NCBI GenBank assembly: GCA_934045905.1
Contig: OW203773.1
Span: forward strand, 18,277,246 to 18,341,245
Direction: 5' to 3'
Length of the DNA: 64,000 nucleotides
Source of the DNA: Leuctra nigra
Taxonomy: Eukaryota; Arthropoda; Insecta; Plecoptera; Leuctridae
Part shown: piece after piece, positions 24,311 through 35,762 of the stretch
Position numbering within the stretch: position 1 is the stretch's first letter
Layout: each line of letters begins with the position of its first letter
Program-made: the position numbers and the translations under genes
The notes under the pieces: generated by a model
Databases searched by the model: none
Told to the model about the DNA's origin: nothing
The model's input: the letters and a program-made list of their open reading frames with translations, nothing else

Positions 24311-25384
24311 AATTAAAAAATCTATTTTGTTTCAAATACATTTTAAAATTTTGAATAAATCTTTCAGTGCACATTTTTTTTAATTTGGTATTTCATTTTT
24401 TTCAAGTTAAAAAGATTTGATGGTATGGTATTTTTACACGGAGTGTTCTTTATAATGATTTTACCGAGCTAATTTACATATTACTTCTAAATTCGCATAC
24501 TAAACATGAAAATAAATACGAAGTAATAGCAAAATAACAAGTAAAAACTTCAGCTGCAATTTCGTCTACCTATTTGAAAAAATGTGATTTCTTTACCACA
24601 GCTTGATGTGCGTTATGAGGGTTATTTGAAATAATATTTGATTTCTATCATAGAAATGATAGCAAGAAAAATCTTCTGTAGTAGGTACCTAGCCTAGACC
24701 AAATGCATGGCATAAAATCTCTCGACACGGTTATTGGAAGGATGTTGTTCACAAAATGCTACCTACCTACAAGCTTTTCGCGCAAAATATCGAATTCATA
24801 AATCCAAATTTGAAAATTAATACCTATTATCAATAATAAATGTAATAAAACTCACGAATTTTTGAATTCTCCCCATGTTTCAGGCGGTTTGGCAAGAAGA
24901 AATTAAAAATCAGAGAAAAATGAGCTTCCGTCCGATCTCTTCGATGGCTGGACAATGAATGAACATTCTGTTGCCAGCGAAACATAAATAAAATTATTAT
25001 CCAAAGCCTTCTAGGTAAATCACTGCAGACGGAAGCCAAAATATTTCACATTTTATCACGGTCTCAAGATATTATTTTAATGCACATTATTCCAATCAAG
25101 AATGATGTAAGATGTTACTAAGATGTTTTAATCATAGACAAGTAGTTTGCTAGTTTTAGACGAGCCAGGGCCAGTATTTATAAACACGGCACCTGTTTCA
25201 GTATGAATTCAGTTTTCACTGTAATTCCAGCTCACATTTTATCCAGACTGGGCACTTTATTTACAAGATTGAATCGCATTAGCGTAGAATCTAGTAGATT
25301 TTAACCAATGACAATCTTATACAACACGACTTCGCTTAGCGATATATACATTTTATTACAACACCTCGTTGTATGACTTGGCTG
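24311..25384. other. Mostly featureless; one composite-repeat end fragment
   Basis: At 24412-24452 a fragment ending TTTTTACACGGAGTGTTCTT belongs to the composite-repeat palindrome family seen at 50531. The rest is AT-rich and shows no gene or complete repeat. Confidence 0.45.
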
Positions 25385-25430
25385 GCGCTGATAACCTCGC
25401 TGTTGAGCGCCATAAACCATAATATCTATC
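25385..25430 (+). repeat. SINE 3'-tail fragment
   Basis: GGCGCTGATAACCTCGCTGT followed by TGAGCGCCATAAACC and an ATCTATCTATC tail resembles the conserved 3' end of invertebrate SINEs; a related piece on the other strand is at 59311-59345. No tRNA-like head is visible upstream. Confidence 0.5.
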
Positions 25431-25509
25431 TATCTTCCAATAATAAACGAAGTGTATAGTTAACATAATCCAAAGCAGTACAGTTTATTTCTTGAAAAAT
25501 ATGGGTGTA

Positions 25510-25599
25510 CAGTGAGATTCAGAAGAAAGCGGTCGTAGTGCCCCTGTGCTAGGCAGTGTGCACAGGGGCACTCCGACCGCTTTCTTCTGAATCTCACTG
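25510..25599. mobile_element. 90-bp near-perfect hairpin MITE, mariner-like
   Basis: Arms of about 41-43 bp starting CAGTGAGATTCAGAAGAAAG are almost exact reverse complements around a short loop near 25551-25558. TA flanks it on both sides (25508-25509 and 25600-25601). TA flanks and CAGTG ends fit a Tc1/mariner-derived mini-element. As RNA it would form a long hairpin of small-RNA-precursor size. Confidence 0.82.
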
Positions 25600-25725
25600 T
25601 ACCTACAAATGATTATGATAAATATAACCAATAATTCTAAGGATATACAACATACCTGTAGTAATTATACAGTGTTATCATTACACCGCGTGCAATTTAA
25701 CCCAAAATAGAAACCTACGGCCTAC

Positions 25726-26508
25726 TGCGTATTTCCAAAGTATACCCAGCCCCAGCGCACCGTCTCCTGATTGGTGTGTCTTGCTCACGCGGTCCATGAT
25801 TGAATGATCACATCGGTTGCGAAACTGAAAGTTATCTGTCACAACCATCTCAATCCACGTACTAAGAAAGAATATCTTCGAAATATATAATTTAAGAAAA
25901 TCCTTTCATTGATGTCTGTCTACATGGATGACTTGGACATTGAGACCTACAATCCTACCGATATCATATTACAATCCTATCGTTATTACCTACTACTATC
26001 AAAGAAATCTTGGCACTATCTTCTGAAGTTCAACGTAAGCTGCAAAGTATAGATTGGTGGGAAGAAACGTTGACCTTGGGTACCTAATTCAGAACTCTGA
26101 TACGATTTTATTGTATCACTCATCTAAATGTGCTAAGATTATTCACACCGCTATTTGCAAAATACAAAATGTCAGTCACTGAAAGTGTGGTGTGAATTGA
26201 CACTTACTTTTGTGAGGTTAAAAAGTGTCCAACATGTTAGTCTTTTATGGAAGCAACTATACTAGTGGGCTATTTTAAGACAATACTCAGGCATTTTAAA
26301 CATTTAAAGATGCACATTTAATTCGTATCTTATTCGTTTCCTATGTGGATAACCTAACTTATTTCTCTTTGTGTTGATGGGTTGAGATGTTTTGACAGAT
26401 AACTTTCAGTTTCGCAACTGAGGTGATCATCAACCATAGACCACGTGACCAAGACACACCAATCAGGAGACGGTGCGCTGGGGCTTGGTATACTTTGGAA
26501 ATACGCAC
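25726..26508. mobile_element. Foldback element with ~120-bp inverted arms
   Basis: Left arm 25726-25855 (GCGTATTTCCAAAGTATACC, then CACCGTCTCCTGATTGGTGT) is inverted at 26390-26508. The ~530-bp centre is AT-rich and non-coding. Small gaps between arms indicate moderate age. Confidence 0.78.
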
Positions 26509-27736
26509 CCCGCGTGAATCTTAAAATGGTTGTTTTTCCATAATTTCGACAATTTCCGTTGTTTTTCGATTTTCTCCAAAATTAGTGACGCACTAATTCT
26601 GAAACTTTGTACACTAAAATCCCAGGTGCCACACACTAATTATATTGAGAGTTTTAGAATTAGTGCGTTCATGGGGGGGGGGGGGCAAGTTCACGGACTT
26701 ATCTTGAGATTACTTAAGTGATAATAAATGTTGTGTTTTCATATTTAAAGTTGGCATATCAATAGAAAAATAGCAATTAACTCTGAAAAGTCCAAATGTC
26801 ATTCACGCGGTGTTGTAAGATCCAGCCCATCAAATGTGAGCGTGATAAAATCTCAACACATTCTATGTTTGAGCCAAGTGGCGAGTCGTGAATTGTAGTC
26901 ATAAGATTAACACATTTTCAACCACGTCGTGGAAACAATGAGTAAGAGCAAAGGAACTTTATTGAAAAACACTGCCGTTATAAAACGGATGCCTCTAAGA
27001 CACGGTATAACATTGATTGGCTAAATATATTAGAAATTATAGGAAATGTATTGAATTCAAAATGTAAGCAGTGAAAGTATAAATTGACGATAATGATGTT
27101 GAAGATTATGATATTTATGATTTTGACAGCAAGTTTCGTCATAAAGTTTGACAGTGATGTTGACAGATGTTAACAGCGTACATTCGGTTTAGTTTCAGGA
27201 TGTCCAGACTGCTGAGAGTTGGAGCTTGTCCGATGACTGCGTTAGAATCCAGAGAACACACAAGTTGATTTGTAGGCAGTTTCATATTGTTAATTTTGTC
27301 AAGAGAATATTAACTTTTGAGAAATGAAGAAGCGACAAATCTAAAATTGTTTTTCGATTGGCGCTGTATGAAGAAACAATTGTCTGTGGTTTCGTTGTTA
27401 TAAAGTTACAGAATATCTGCCCAAATATTTCAATACATTATGAAAAGATACCAATAAAAAATATGTAATTGGTTAACATCAGTAATATAATGTGAGTTTA
27501 AATATATATTTTCGGTTAATAAATAATGAATTGTGGTTGTCATTTTTACAAAGAGAACGGAATCAAAAGAAATGCCAACCCTATTTCTCACAAACCGCTC
27601 ACATGACGCATACGACAGACGAAGTATCCGAGCGTCAACTTGTCTTGTTAAGTTTAAATATAAGTTCTCAATAATTTTATATTAACCTAGATTTAGAATA
27701 TTCATCAGCAGCTGCAAAAGATTGATTTTGTTTGTT
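26509..27736. other. No recognisable gene; poly(G) run at about 26670-26684
   Basis: 26520-26670 contains ACTAATTCT / GCACTAATT phrases that recur near 57180-57250. The remainder is AT-rich with no domain or terminal repeat that I can identify. Confidence 0.4.
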
Positions 27737-27947
27737 CACTTGGCCAAACAAAAATTGAATGTTCAATAAATCTGATAGGCTGATAAATGTAAGATCGCAC
27801 CATCAGAAGTCAGTCTAAGCGATCTCATTGTCTCACTCTAGTAGGTGACCTCACATTTCAATGATAATAACAAGCTTTGATTGGTTATGGGACATGATCA
27901 GAAGTCATTCAAATTTGGTCAACGTTCAATTTTTGTTTGGCCGAGTG
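27737..27947. mobile_element. MITE with CACTTGGCCAAACAAAAATT ends
   Basis: The ends CACTTGGCCAAACAAAAATT and (inverted) CACTCGGCCAAACAAAAATT bound a 211-bp non-coding element. The flanking duplication is unclear. Confidence 0.75.
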
Positions 27948-28257
27948 TAGGTATACCTATTTGATATAATAATTGGATATTTATGACTAGATTTTGTTAG
28001 CTTCTGGAAACTCTACTTTAAATAACAAGATTACCAAGTAGTACAACAAATGTATGATACGCATTAGCATTTTAAGAGGGATCTCCGAATTTCACCCTTT
28101 GTGAGAAATCGTCCAAATTTAGCATAAATAGATTCTTATTTTCTGCATCATAATTTGGCATGATAAAGTGGTCAGGGTGAACTAATTTTCGAGATAAATC
28201 GCTTTACAGTTAACAAAATTTTCTCAGTTAAACATTGCGACCATACGGAAAAAGTTG

Positions 28258-28545
28258 TGCTTTTTTAGTCTGGGGCGTAACGTCGCACTGTTCTGCAGCG
28301 AGGCTAATGGCGACGGATGAATGATTATGATGATGATTGGGAGATGATGGTGAAGAGTAGGTAAGGATGGAAGGTGGGAAGGAGGCGGTCGTGGCCTATT
28401 AGTAGGGTACCTTCCCAGCATTTGCCTGTCGACTGAGGGAAAACCACGAAAAAAGCCCAGTCAGGAAGGACGGCCGCGGGAAACGAACCCGGGCCTCCGG
28501 AATACAAGTTCAGAGCGTTACCACTCAGCCAACCTTTTCAGTAAA
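28258..28545 (-). repeat. tRNA-derived SINE, full-length-like
   Basis: On the minus strand, from about 28545, TGGCTGAGTGGTAACGCT matches a pol III A box and GGTTCGTTTCC (about 28490) a B box, in tRNA-like spacing. The body runs down to a conserved tail with the plus-strand phrase GTCGCACTGTTCTGCAGCGA, which recurs at 58455-58530, and ends in an ATGATTATGATG-type simple repeat. These parts are the expected order of a tRNA-headed SINE. Tail and head are both intact enough to name the class, not the family. Confidence 0.72.
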
Positions 28546-29194
28546 ATATGCTGATATGAGTTATGCTGATTTTTCAAAAGTGTATTAAGCAGCATTCCCA
28601 CGTATAGAATTTTATTTAAAAAAAACTACTATAGCGTGTATTAGAAGCAATATTTCATTATAAGAAATTTAAATGTATACGTTCGTGGACGTTTTACCGA
28701 ACTATGAGGGTTTTAACGCTTTATTTTTACGTGTTTCCATTTGAAATGTGCAGTTTACATGTAAAATTGTGTTGCCCTGGTGAAACGGCCTTCTAGAAAT
28801 TCGAATTTCTTTGCAAATTTGTAGACAATCGGTTTCTACAACGTGCATGGAACTAGCTTCACACATATAGAATAGGTGGGGACTCTTCATTGCATCGCCA
28901 TTGGCAATCTTGAATACGAATTATAGGGGAATTCTCTTAACTTTACGTTTGAGCAGCTGGCGCTCTATGTGTTGTGTAGCAGACATAATAACTAATTTAA
29001 TCTTGCATTTCGTTCCAAAATTCAAATAGAGTTCCACTGTTTGCTACCTGAGCGCCACCTGTTCAAAAGTAATTTCTCAGAATTCATTGGTCAATTCCCC
29101 ATGGAGCTGGTATCGCCAAGAATGTTCAAGTGTCCCTACATCTTCTATGTTTGAAGCTTGTTTCATGCACGTTGCTTTCTCTCTCATTACATAC
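28546..29194. other. No recognisable feature downstream of the last visible astacin-like exon
   Basis: If the host gene continues on the minus strand, the remaining 3' exon(s) should lie here or further left. I could not recognise a C-terminal astacin segment. Confidence 0.35.
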
Positions 29195-29331
29195 ATGAGG
29201 AATCATGGTGATCTGGTTGCTGTTGAACCCTGAGCCATATGTTGGTCCGCCGTGCTTTATGCTGCCGTAGTCATATGGCACGCCGTAGTTGTTGATGTAG
29301 TCGTACTTGTCGAAGAGAGTAGGACCATAAC
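29195..29331 (-). CDS. Astacin-like metalloprotease domain, exon C (Met-turn region, degenerate)
   Basis: 137-nt exon on the minus strand with acceptor ...CATTTAG before 29331 and donor GTATGT after 29195. It encodes 45 residues plus a split first codon, including YGVPYDYGSIKHGGPT. In astacins (family M12A) this part reads YGxPYDYxSIMHY, where Met forms the Met-turn under the zinc and Tyr is the fifth zinc ligand. Here Lys replaces Met and Gly replaces Tyr. The exon starts in phase 1 whereas exon B ends in phase 0, so a small intervening exon is missing or the gene is broken. A ~5.8 kb intron containing a Jockey-type LINE separates it from exon B. Confidence 0.75.
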
Positions 29332-29420
29332 CTAAATGACAATTGAACAAAGACATATTATGAGCATTACGAGCGCTGTACCGAAAGAAATGCAACTTTG
29401 GGCAATACTTTACGGTTCTA

Positions 29421-29823
29421 GTTTCCTTGAAGGGGTTGAATTCAACCCTTAATTTCAAGGAAACTTTAAAGATAATTTAGAATATTTGATGTTTATTGTT
29501 GAATTTGCGGTGAAATTAACAATTGGGTGAAGAAGGTATTTCAAGACTTGAAGGAAAATATGACATTTTCTAAATGAACAGGCTGAAAAGATGTCTTGAA
29601 GTTGATGTCCATGTGTGCGACATTTTAATCTCTTAGGCTGTTATGGGTCGTTACTATCTGATTTTTTAAAATTATTTAGTGGTGAAGACAATTTCAAAAA
29701 ACGCTCTGACGAACCGTGCGATTCCCGTTCGCTTCCGTTTGCCTCATAATTGCTCCAATGTTTTCATTTAGACGATCCAAGTCTTGAATTCAACCCCCTT
29801 GAAAGGGTTGAATTCAAGGAAAC
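29421..29823. mobile_element. Foldback element with GTTTCCTTGAA ends
   Basis: GTTTCCTTGAA at 29421 is inverted at 29813-29823, and GGGTTGAATTCAA palindromes sit near both ends (29421-29464 and 29784-29817). It is a ~403-bp non-coding element within the astacin-like gene's intron. Confidence 0.65.
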
Positions 29824-30264
29824 TTGAATCGTGTAATTTAGCCTTCACTCTTTATCTATATATCCTACTCAACATTATCTGCGTCACAAGAAATACTATA
29901 GTGCGATCTTTGAACCCATCCAATATTACTCGGAAATAAAAGATGTGTGTGTTCTAATTCCCATCTGTTTCACAGCCAAAACTTTGTTTGTGTAATCAAA
30001 TCGTGTCCCCGAAGACTGTCCTTAACTAAACCGAAAGTAAGATGTAAAATGGTTTCAATTCTGTATGTTAATTAAATGGACGGTAACATATTGACCAGCC
30101 CAATCTGCCGAATGCCTTTGTTGTTGCCAAACAGCAGAGAGTTGATTGTAAAACTTTCTCTTTGAACGATTTACAAACTTTGTATTATTTTTAATTTCAA
30201 TGTCAATATTTATCTCCTATTCAGTGGGTTCCATCAAGAGTTTGACAGATTTATATCTAATTTT

Positions 30265-30507
30265 GTATGGACATGGAATGGACATGGACATGAATATAAT
30301 TCCGCGCGTGGCATTTGAAAAGACAAGGCAGATCAAGAAGAGACGTGTGGGTCGGCCAAGAGACAGATGGGAGGAACAGGTACGTGGTGATTTGAAGGCA
30401 AGAGGAGTGGAAAATTATGAGATTGTTGAGCAGGAGCGTTGGTGGGAGATGATGAAAAATGGAGAGCATTGCCGGATAAAAAGGAAGAGGAATCAAGTCC
30501 AAGATGG
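30265..30507 (+). pseudogene. RTE-type LINE C-terminal fragment interrupted by the Jockey-type LINE
   Basis: In the plus frame of 30200-30580 the stretch RRVGRPRDRWEEQVRGDLKA is the Arg-rich GRPRxRW end motif of RTE-clade reverse transcriptase polyproteins. The frame reaches an N/K-rich tail and is interrupted at about 30507; the matching continuation (AAGAAGATGTATTG...) resumes at 34987. This is the target into which the Jockey-type LINE inserted. The surrounding 126-codon frame is partly this fragment and partly the LINE's 5' UTR, so it is not a gene. Confidence 0.65.
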
Positions 30508-30760
30508 ACGACACCGTGTAGTCATCTCTGTGCTCGCTGTCGCTATCTTTACCGTTACGTGTATATTCCGAGTTCGCTAGTGAAATGTGTGTGTTAATTC
30601 AGTGTTAATAGTACTTTTTCTTTATTATTACATATGTTTTACGCTCTATTCTCTGCTTTGTTAAGTGTATTTCAGTGATTTCATTTCGTGTTTCATTTCG
30701 TGTTCTGGACAAGAGGTGTGAGGTTAGCACTGCTAACTGAGTACCGCCCACTGTTTATTC

Positions 30761-32158
30761 ATGGCTACCAACCCTACAGACATGGACTTCCAGCAGGTGT
30801 GTGCCAAGCGCAACCACAGTGAGTGTGTGACGTCATCTAGCAGCGAGGACGAAGCCAGCTGTTCCTCGTCACTCCCGCGCTGCGTGCACAAGAAAGTAGG
30901 TCGCCCGAGCAAGCGTCCCGAGACACTGAACCCTGTGTTGCTGTCGAACACGTTCGGTGTGTTGGGCACAGAAGAAGAGACTCCCAGCCAACAAGTCGAC
31001 GCTGCTGATGAAAATGTCAACATTGAAGAAACCGTCGTGAGTGAGGTTGAGGAGGCGCCCGCGATCAACAAGAAGCGCGGGAGAGTTCCTCCGATCGTGT
31101 TGAGGGATTTTGTGGGAAACCACAAGCAACTTTGCGACACGATTGCCGCATTAGCAAAGGGGAACTTTAACGTGACTCCGAAGTTCGACTGCACGCGTGT
31201 GCAACTCTCCTGCGCGGAGGACTTCCACGCAGTAACCGGACTCTTCAAAGCAGAAAAAGTGCAATACCACTTTTTTGCTCTAGATGGCCGAGCAAAGTGC
31301 CAGCGATTTGTCATCCGCGGATTACCTGGAAACACTCCCGTCGACTACATCGAGGATGAGCTGACGCGCATCGGGTACTCCGTGCGCAGCGTGACGCAGC
31401 TGCGCACTGACCGTGGCGCGCAGCGAGTCTTCCCGCTGTTCAGAGTTGTGCTGACCTCACCGCCCGGCAGCAAGGACTTGACGACTCTCAAGGATCTGTG
31501 CCACTGCCGCATTACGACAGAGGCACCGAGATCACGCACTGGCATGCAGCAATGCTTCAAATGCCAGCGCCTCGGCCATGTGTCGACTTTCTGTCAGCAC
31601 TCGCCCCGATGTGTGAAATGTGCTGGTCCTCACGACGCAAAATCGTGCCCAGTGTCTCGCGAAGTGCCTGCTACATGCGCGAACTGCCAACAGCAACACC
31701 CGGCCAGCTACCGCGGCTGATCGACGTTCAAGCGAGCTCTCGCAGCTCGCCCGCCACCTGCGCCGCGCACCGAGCATAGTCAGCGCGAGCCAAGTCACGT
31801 GGACCCTCGGCTCCCCACGCAGCAGCGAGCTACCCAACAACGCAGACTCGAGGTACCAACCCCAGTCGCTCCGCAGCCAAGACCACACTCTTTCCAATCC
31901 TACACAGATGCAGTCTTGAACATAGAGACTCAGCCTTCTAGCTCGGACACTGAGAGCGATAATACAGTTCCAAACTGGAAAGAGCTAGTTGCTCAGCTCT
32001 GCAACGCGATCCTGGCCTCCGACGTCACACCGGAAGTCAACACGCTTGTGAGTCTAATCTCGAAGCTAGTCCTCCCCTCCGCCTCTACCCCCAGAAGCAA
32101 GCTCGTAGCTTCTGCTACTCTCGCGCTGCTCTCCGCCGTGTTATGGCTCCACACCTAG
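30761..32158 (+). pseudogene. Jockey-type LINE ORF1 (gag-like), one in-frame stop
   Basis: The start ATG at 30761 begins MATNPTDMDF. The protein would be ~465 residues, binding RNA and acting as the chaperone of the retrotransposition particle. Residues ~110-230 resemble the PRE_C2HC region of Jockey elements. Zinc knuckles follow: CFKCQRLGHVSTFC (about residue 266), CVKCAGPHDAKSC, and a third begun by CANCQQQHPASYRG. The frame meets TGA at 31718-31720 exactly where the last knuckle Cys (TGC/TGT) is expected, then stays open for another 145 codons to TAG at 32156-32158. ORF2's ATG at 32143 overlaps this end by 16 nt, suggesting reinitiation-type coupling. An alternative reading is that the protein truly ends at 31720, but the long open extension argues against it. 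Confidence 0.82.
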
Positions 32159-34849
32159 ACACAAGTTTCACAAGAATTGTCGCCTGGAACGCCAACAGCC
32201 TGAATGACGCTCGGAAGATAGAGCTGGTCGACTTCCTTCTTCGTCACGACATCGATATAGCCCTCATCTCCGAGACACATCTTGTGCCGAGAAAGAAGCT
32301 GAGCATTGCGAACCACAGCGTGTATCGTACAGACCGACCTGGACTGCGCGGCGCAGGAGGAACAGCTGTCATCGTCAACAATCGACTCCGCCATCACGAA
32401 ATCCAGCTACCTGCTCTTGTCGAACTAGAAGCTACTGGCATCGAAGTGACGACTCCGCGAGGACAACTGCGAATCTTCTCCGCCTACAACCGACCACAGA
32501 ATGCTTTCCACTCGGCTGACATGACAGCTCTGATGTCATCCCCGCTGCCAACTCTGCTGGCCGGAGACCTGAACGCGAAGAACCCGGTGTGGAACTCGCG
32601 TGTGGCGAACATGCGAGGCAAACATCTGTTTGCCCACTCGAGACGTCACGGCTATTCAGTGTCTGGACCTGCCGAGCCAACACACTACAGTGGCGCAGGC
32701 GCAAGACGGAGGCCGGATGTGCTTGACATCGCCGTGCACATGAACCTAAACCAGTCATTACACCTGGAGACTGTCGCCGAGCTGTCCTCGGACCACAATC
32801 CAGTCATCATTGAGCTCGGTGACTGCCTCGTGCATCAAGAACCGCCACCCCGCTATGCTTTCAAGCGCGCAGACTGGACAGCATTCCGAGACCATCTTGA
32901 CACTGAACTGGAATCCTCGCCTATCACGACATCAGCAGAGCTCGACAACGCCACAGAGAACCTCACTCTGTCAGTGCAGCACGCTATTGACACGGCAGTG
33001 CCAAAAGCATCGCGTGCAAGAGTAACGACATTCGATCTCCCGCCGCACTTGCAAAAGTGTGTTGCACTGAAGAACGCCGCCCGCCGCCTCTGGCAACGAT
33101 ACAAGACGCCGGACATGAAGATGCTCTACGAGACGCGCCGCAAGGGACTTAGCAAGCTTCTGCTCGAACATCGAGCGCAGATGTGGGACTCAGCAGTGTC
33201 GAGACTCGAGGTTGCCGACAGGTCTGTGTGGCAAATGTCGCGAAGACTCCAAAAGAAACCAGAGCCAAATCCGCCAATCCAGGGGCCTCATAGTCTCGCA
33301 TGCAGCACGGAAGACAAAGCCGAACTCCTGGCTTCGACTCTCGAAGGCATCTTCGTGCCAAACCCAGCCAACGAGCACAGCGAGGCGCTTGAGGACGAAC
33401 TCGAGGAATACCTCGCTGCCAGCCGCCAAGCAGAGACGGATCCTCTCGCAGCCGACGAATGCAGCTTCGCCGAAGTTAGTGACCTCGTCGTCAAGCTGAA
33501 GAAACGCAAGGCGCCAGGAGATGACGGAATCAACGCTGAGACTGTCATGCAGTTCTCGGCCAAGGCTTGCAGCAGACTTGTGGACATCATCAACGCCTCA
33601 CTGCGACTCGGACACTTCCCTACCATCTGGAAGAGGGCCCGAGTTATCGTGTTCCAGAAGCCAGGCAAATCTGCACGAGATCCGCAGAATTACCGCCCTA
33701 TCAGCCTGCTAAGCATCCTCTCAAAACTCCTGGAGAAGATCATCCAACGCCGACTGAAGAGACACCTCGAAGAAAATAGCATCCTGCCTGCTGAGCAATT
33801 TGGCTTTCGAGCCAAGCACTCGACAACTCAGCAGCTGCTACGCGTCACCAACATCATTGCCGACGGCTACAACCAGAACATGGTCACTGGCATTGTGTTT
33901 CTGGACGTTGCCAAGGCATTTGACAGAGTGTGGCACGAGGGCCTTCTTCTGAAACTGTACAGAGTTAATGTTCCCGCCTACATCGTGGCTCTCATCGCGT
34001 CATTCCTACGCGATCGGAGCTTCTATGTAGCCTACCAACATTCGCAGTCGTCTGTGAAGAGTATCTCCGCCGGAGTGCCCCAAGGCTCAGTCCTCAGTCC
34101 AGACCTCTACAACATCTTCGTCCACGACGCTCCAACAGAGTTCTACCGCACTCACATCGCGCTCTACGCGGATGACGAGGCCATCATCGCCCAGTCTTGG
34201 CAACCACGAAAGTTGAAAGAATACCTCCAGGACGCACTAAACGCTACCTACGACTGGTTTTGTTTGTGGAGGATCGCCGTCAACACAAGCAAGACAACGG
34301 CCACTCTGTTTACGAAGCTCCGAAAGAAAAACCGCCCACCTGTCATCACCATGGGCGGTGACGTCATCACCTGGCAGCCGTGTAGCCGCTACCTCGGAGT
34401 AGAGCTAGACACACAGCTGACGTTCAAGCAGCACGTCGAGACCGTCTGCAGCAGAGCCTGGGGGGAAGCTGGGAGCCCTCCGCCCTCTCCTGCGCAATCC
34501 GAACATGTCCGTGGCGACGAAGATGCGACTCTACCTCACCATCTTACGTCCCACCTTCACGTATGCATCGCCCTGCTGGAGCTGGTGCTGCAAATCTCTC
34601 AAACAGAAAATCCAACGACTGCAGAACAAGGCTCTTCGCCTTGTGGCGGATGCCCCCATCTATACCCGCATCACCGACCTACACGACCACCTGGAGGTCG
34701 ATATGATCGCCACGTTCCTTCAGGACCAGGCCCTGACGCTGTATGAGACCACGCTGGACTCACCCAACCCCCTCGCCCGCCTACAAGTGGAGTGTAGGGT
34801 GAAAGAATGGGACCGGCATAGAAGACCAATCCACGCACTCTCGGGGTGA
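32143..34849 (+). pseudogene. Jockey-type LINE ORF2: endonuclease-reverse transcriptase, one frameshift
   Basis: About 900 residues across two frames. An N-terminal APE-type endonuclease keeps its active-site motifs: WNANS, the catalytic Glu in ISETHL, AGDLNAKN and SSDHNPV. Reverse transcriptase follows, with KAPGDDGI, FGFRAKHST, FLDVAKAFD, GVPQGSVLSP and catalytic YADD (about 34168). At a run of six G (34460-34465) the frame shifts; homology (KLGALRPLLRNP, then RPTFTYASPCW) continues in the next frame to TGA at 34847-34849. A single extra G explains this and could be a mutation or a sequence error. The open extension to 34746 in the original frame is out-of-frame and not homologous. Confidence 0.9.
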
Positions 34850-35167
34850 AGATGCCACCCCCGCCTCTTAGAAGGTGAAACCAAGCTGAACCAATCATCC
34901 CAGCAGACCCAAGAAGGCTGGGTTTATGTGTCACAAAGACACGGTACCAGCAACGCCGAGAGGAGGAACCCCTCCTCTCAAGATAGAAGAAGATGTATTG
35001 ATTGAATGTTGAATTACAGTATAAAATGTTTTAAGTTTTAGATTTAAGAAATGCGTTGAGTTTTGCGGCCAAGGTATTTTCTTTGCCTGAAAAAGTAATT
35101 TTTTTCCCACTTTAATTATGGAAATAAATGCTAATTTAAAGTTATAGAAGCACTTCTCAGTTCTCAC

Positions 35168-35284
35168 CCAAGCCCGGGTAATGACTGTGATGTAGTCATC
35201 GCTGGGAGAGTTCTGCATGTGGTAGAAGCCGAACGTATGCAACAGTGCGTGAACGACATTAGCGTGGTCCACGCAGCCCGGAGT
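35168..35284 (-). CDS. Astacin-like metalloprotease domain, exon B (zinc-binding helix, catalytic Glu lost)
   Basis: Minus-strand exon of 39 codons bounded by acceptor ...ATCTACAG and donor GTGAGA. It reads TPGCVDHANV, then VHALLHTFGFYHMQNSPSDD and YITVITRAW, matching the astacin signature HExxHxxGxxH plus the DDYVTI/NW region. All three zinc-ligand His are present, but the catalytic Glu after the first His is Ala. Just upstream the intron would encode DLNLQ in the same frame, a normal part of astacins (LNLQTPGCV), yet using the nearer acceptor drops it. The alternative acceptor at 35299 (exon from 35298) includes it but clashes in phase with exon A. That hints at splice decay or a shifted boundary. 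Confidence 0.78.
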
Positions 35285-35762
35285 CTGTAGATTCAGATCT
35301 TGCGTATGGAAACAGAGTAACTTACAAGGTGTTGAAAGCGCGAGTTATTGCTGCTTGGTGCAGGCACTTTTTTGGATACGCTTGGAGACAAAATAAATAG
35401 GTAGACGGAATGAATTTAATTTTTAATTCTGATTGGATAAAACACAAACTTGGTACCTTTCTGATTTTTGCCTCGTTATTTACTTTTAGTAAACATTAAT
35501 TGAATATTGGTGACAATAAGATATTTTCTTTTCTCGCTGGCTGCCGTATAAAAAACTGATCCTAAAAGACGTGTTCCAAGTAGAACCAAAATCATCCATG
35601 AATCAGTTAATCCTTTTACAACATACTTGTACAATTTGAGATTAATTAGTTCACGGGTTTGATCTCCAATCGTATCCGAAAAATAACCATTTGGTGCGGG
35701 TTTGTTGAAAAACAGGCAGGCCTATTTAACAAGGTACGACGTAAAAAAAAAAAATCCTTTCA

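Larger units (their letters stand above)
30508..34978 (+). mobile_element. Jockey-clade non-LTR retrotransposon (LINE), near full length
   Basis: About 4.47 kb, GC-rich compared with its AT-rich surroundings, with two ORFs typical of Jockey-clade LINEs: a zinc-knuckle nucleic-acid-binding ORF1 and an endonuclease-reverse transcriptase ORF2. Likely target duplication CAAGATGG (30500-30507) / CAAGATAG (34979-34986), one mismatch. The 5' UTR is about 250 bp and the 3' UTR about 130 bp; no poly(A) tail is seen at the proposed 3' end, which is unusual for the clade. It lies antisense to, and within an intron of, the astacin-like gene. One nonsense and one frameshift change disable this copy. Confidence 0.8.

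Noticed and set aside
30200..30580. 126-codon plus-strand frame as a gene
   Set aside because: Its middle is an RTE LINE C-terminal fragment and its end is the 5' UTR of the Jockey-type LINE; it crosses an insertion border.
30733..31335. 200-codon minus-strand frame
   Set aside because: Antisense to the Jockey-type ORF1, whose zinc knuckles identify the true strand; GC-rich DNA often leaves such open shadows.
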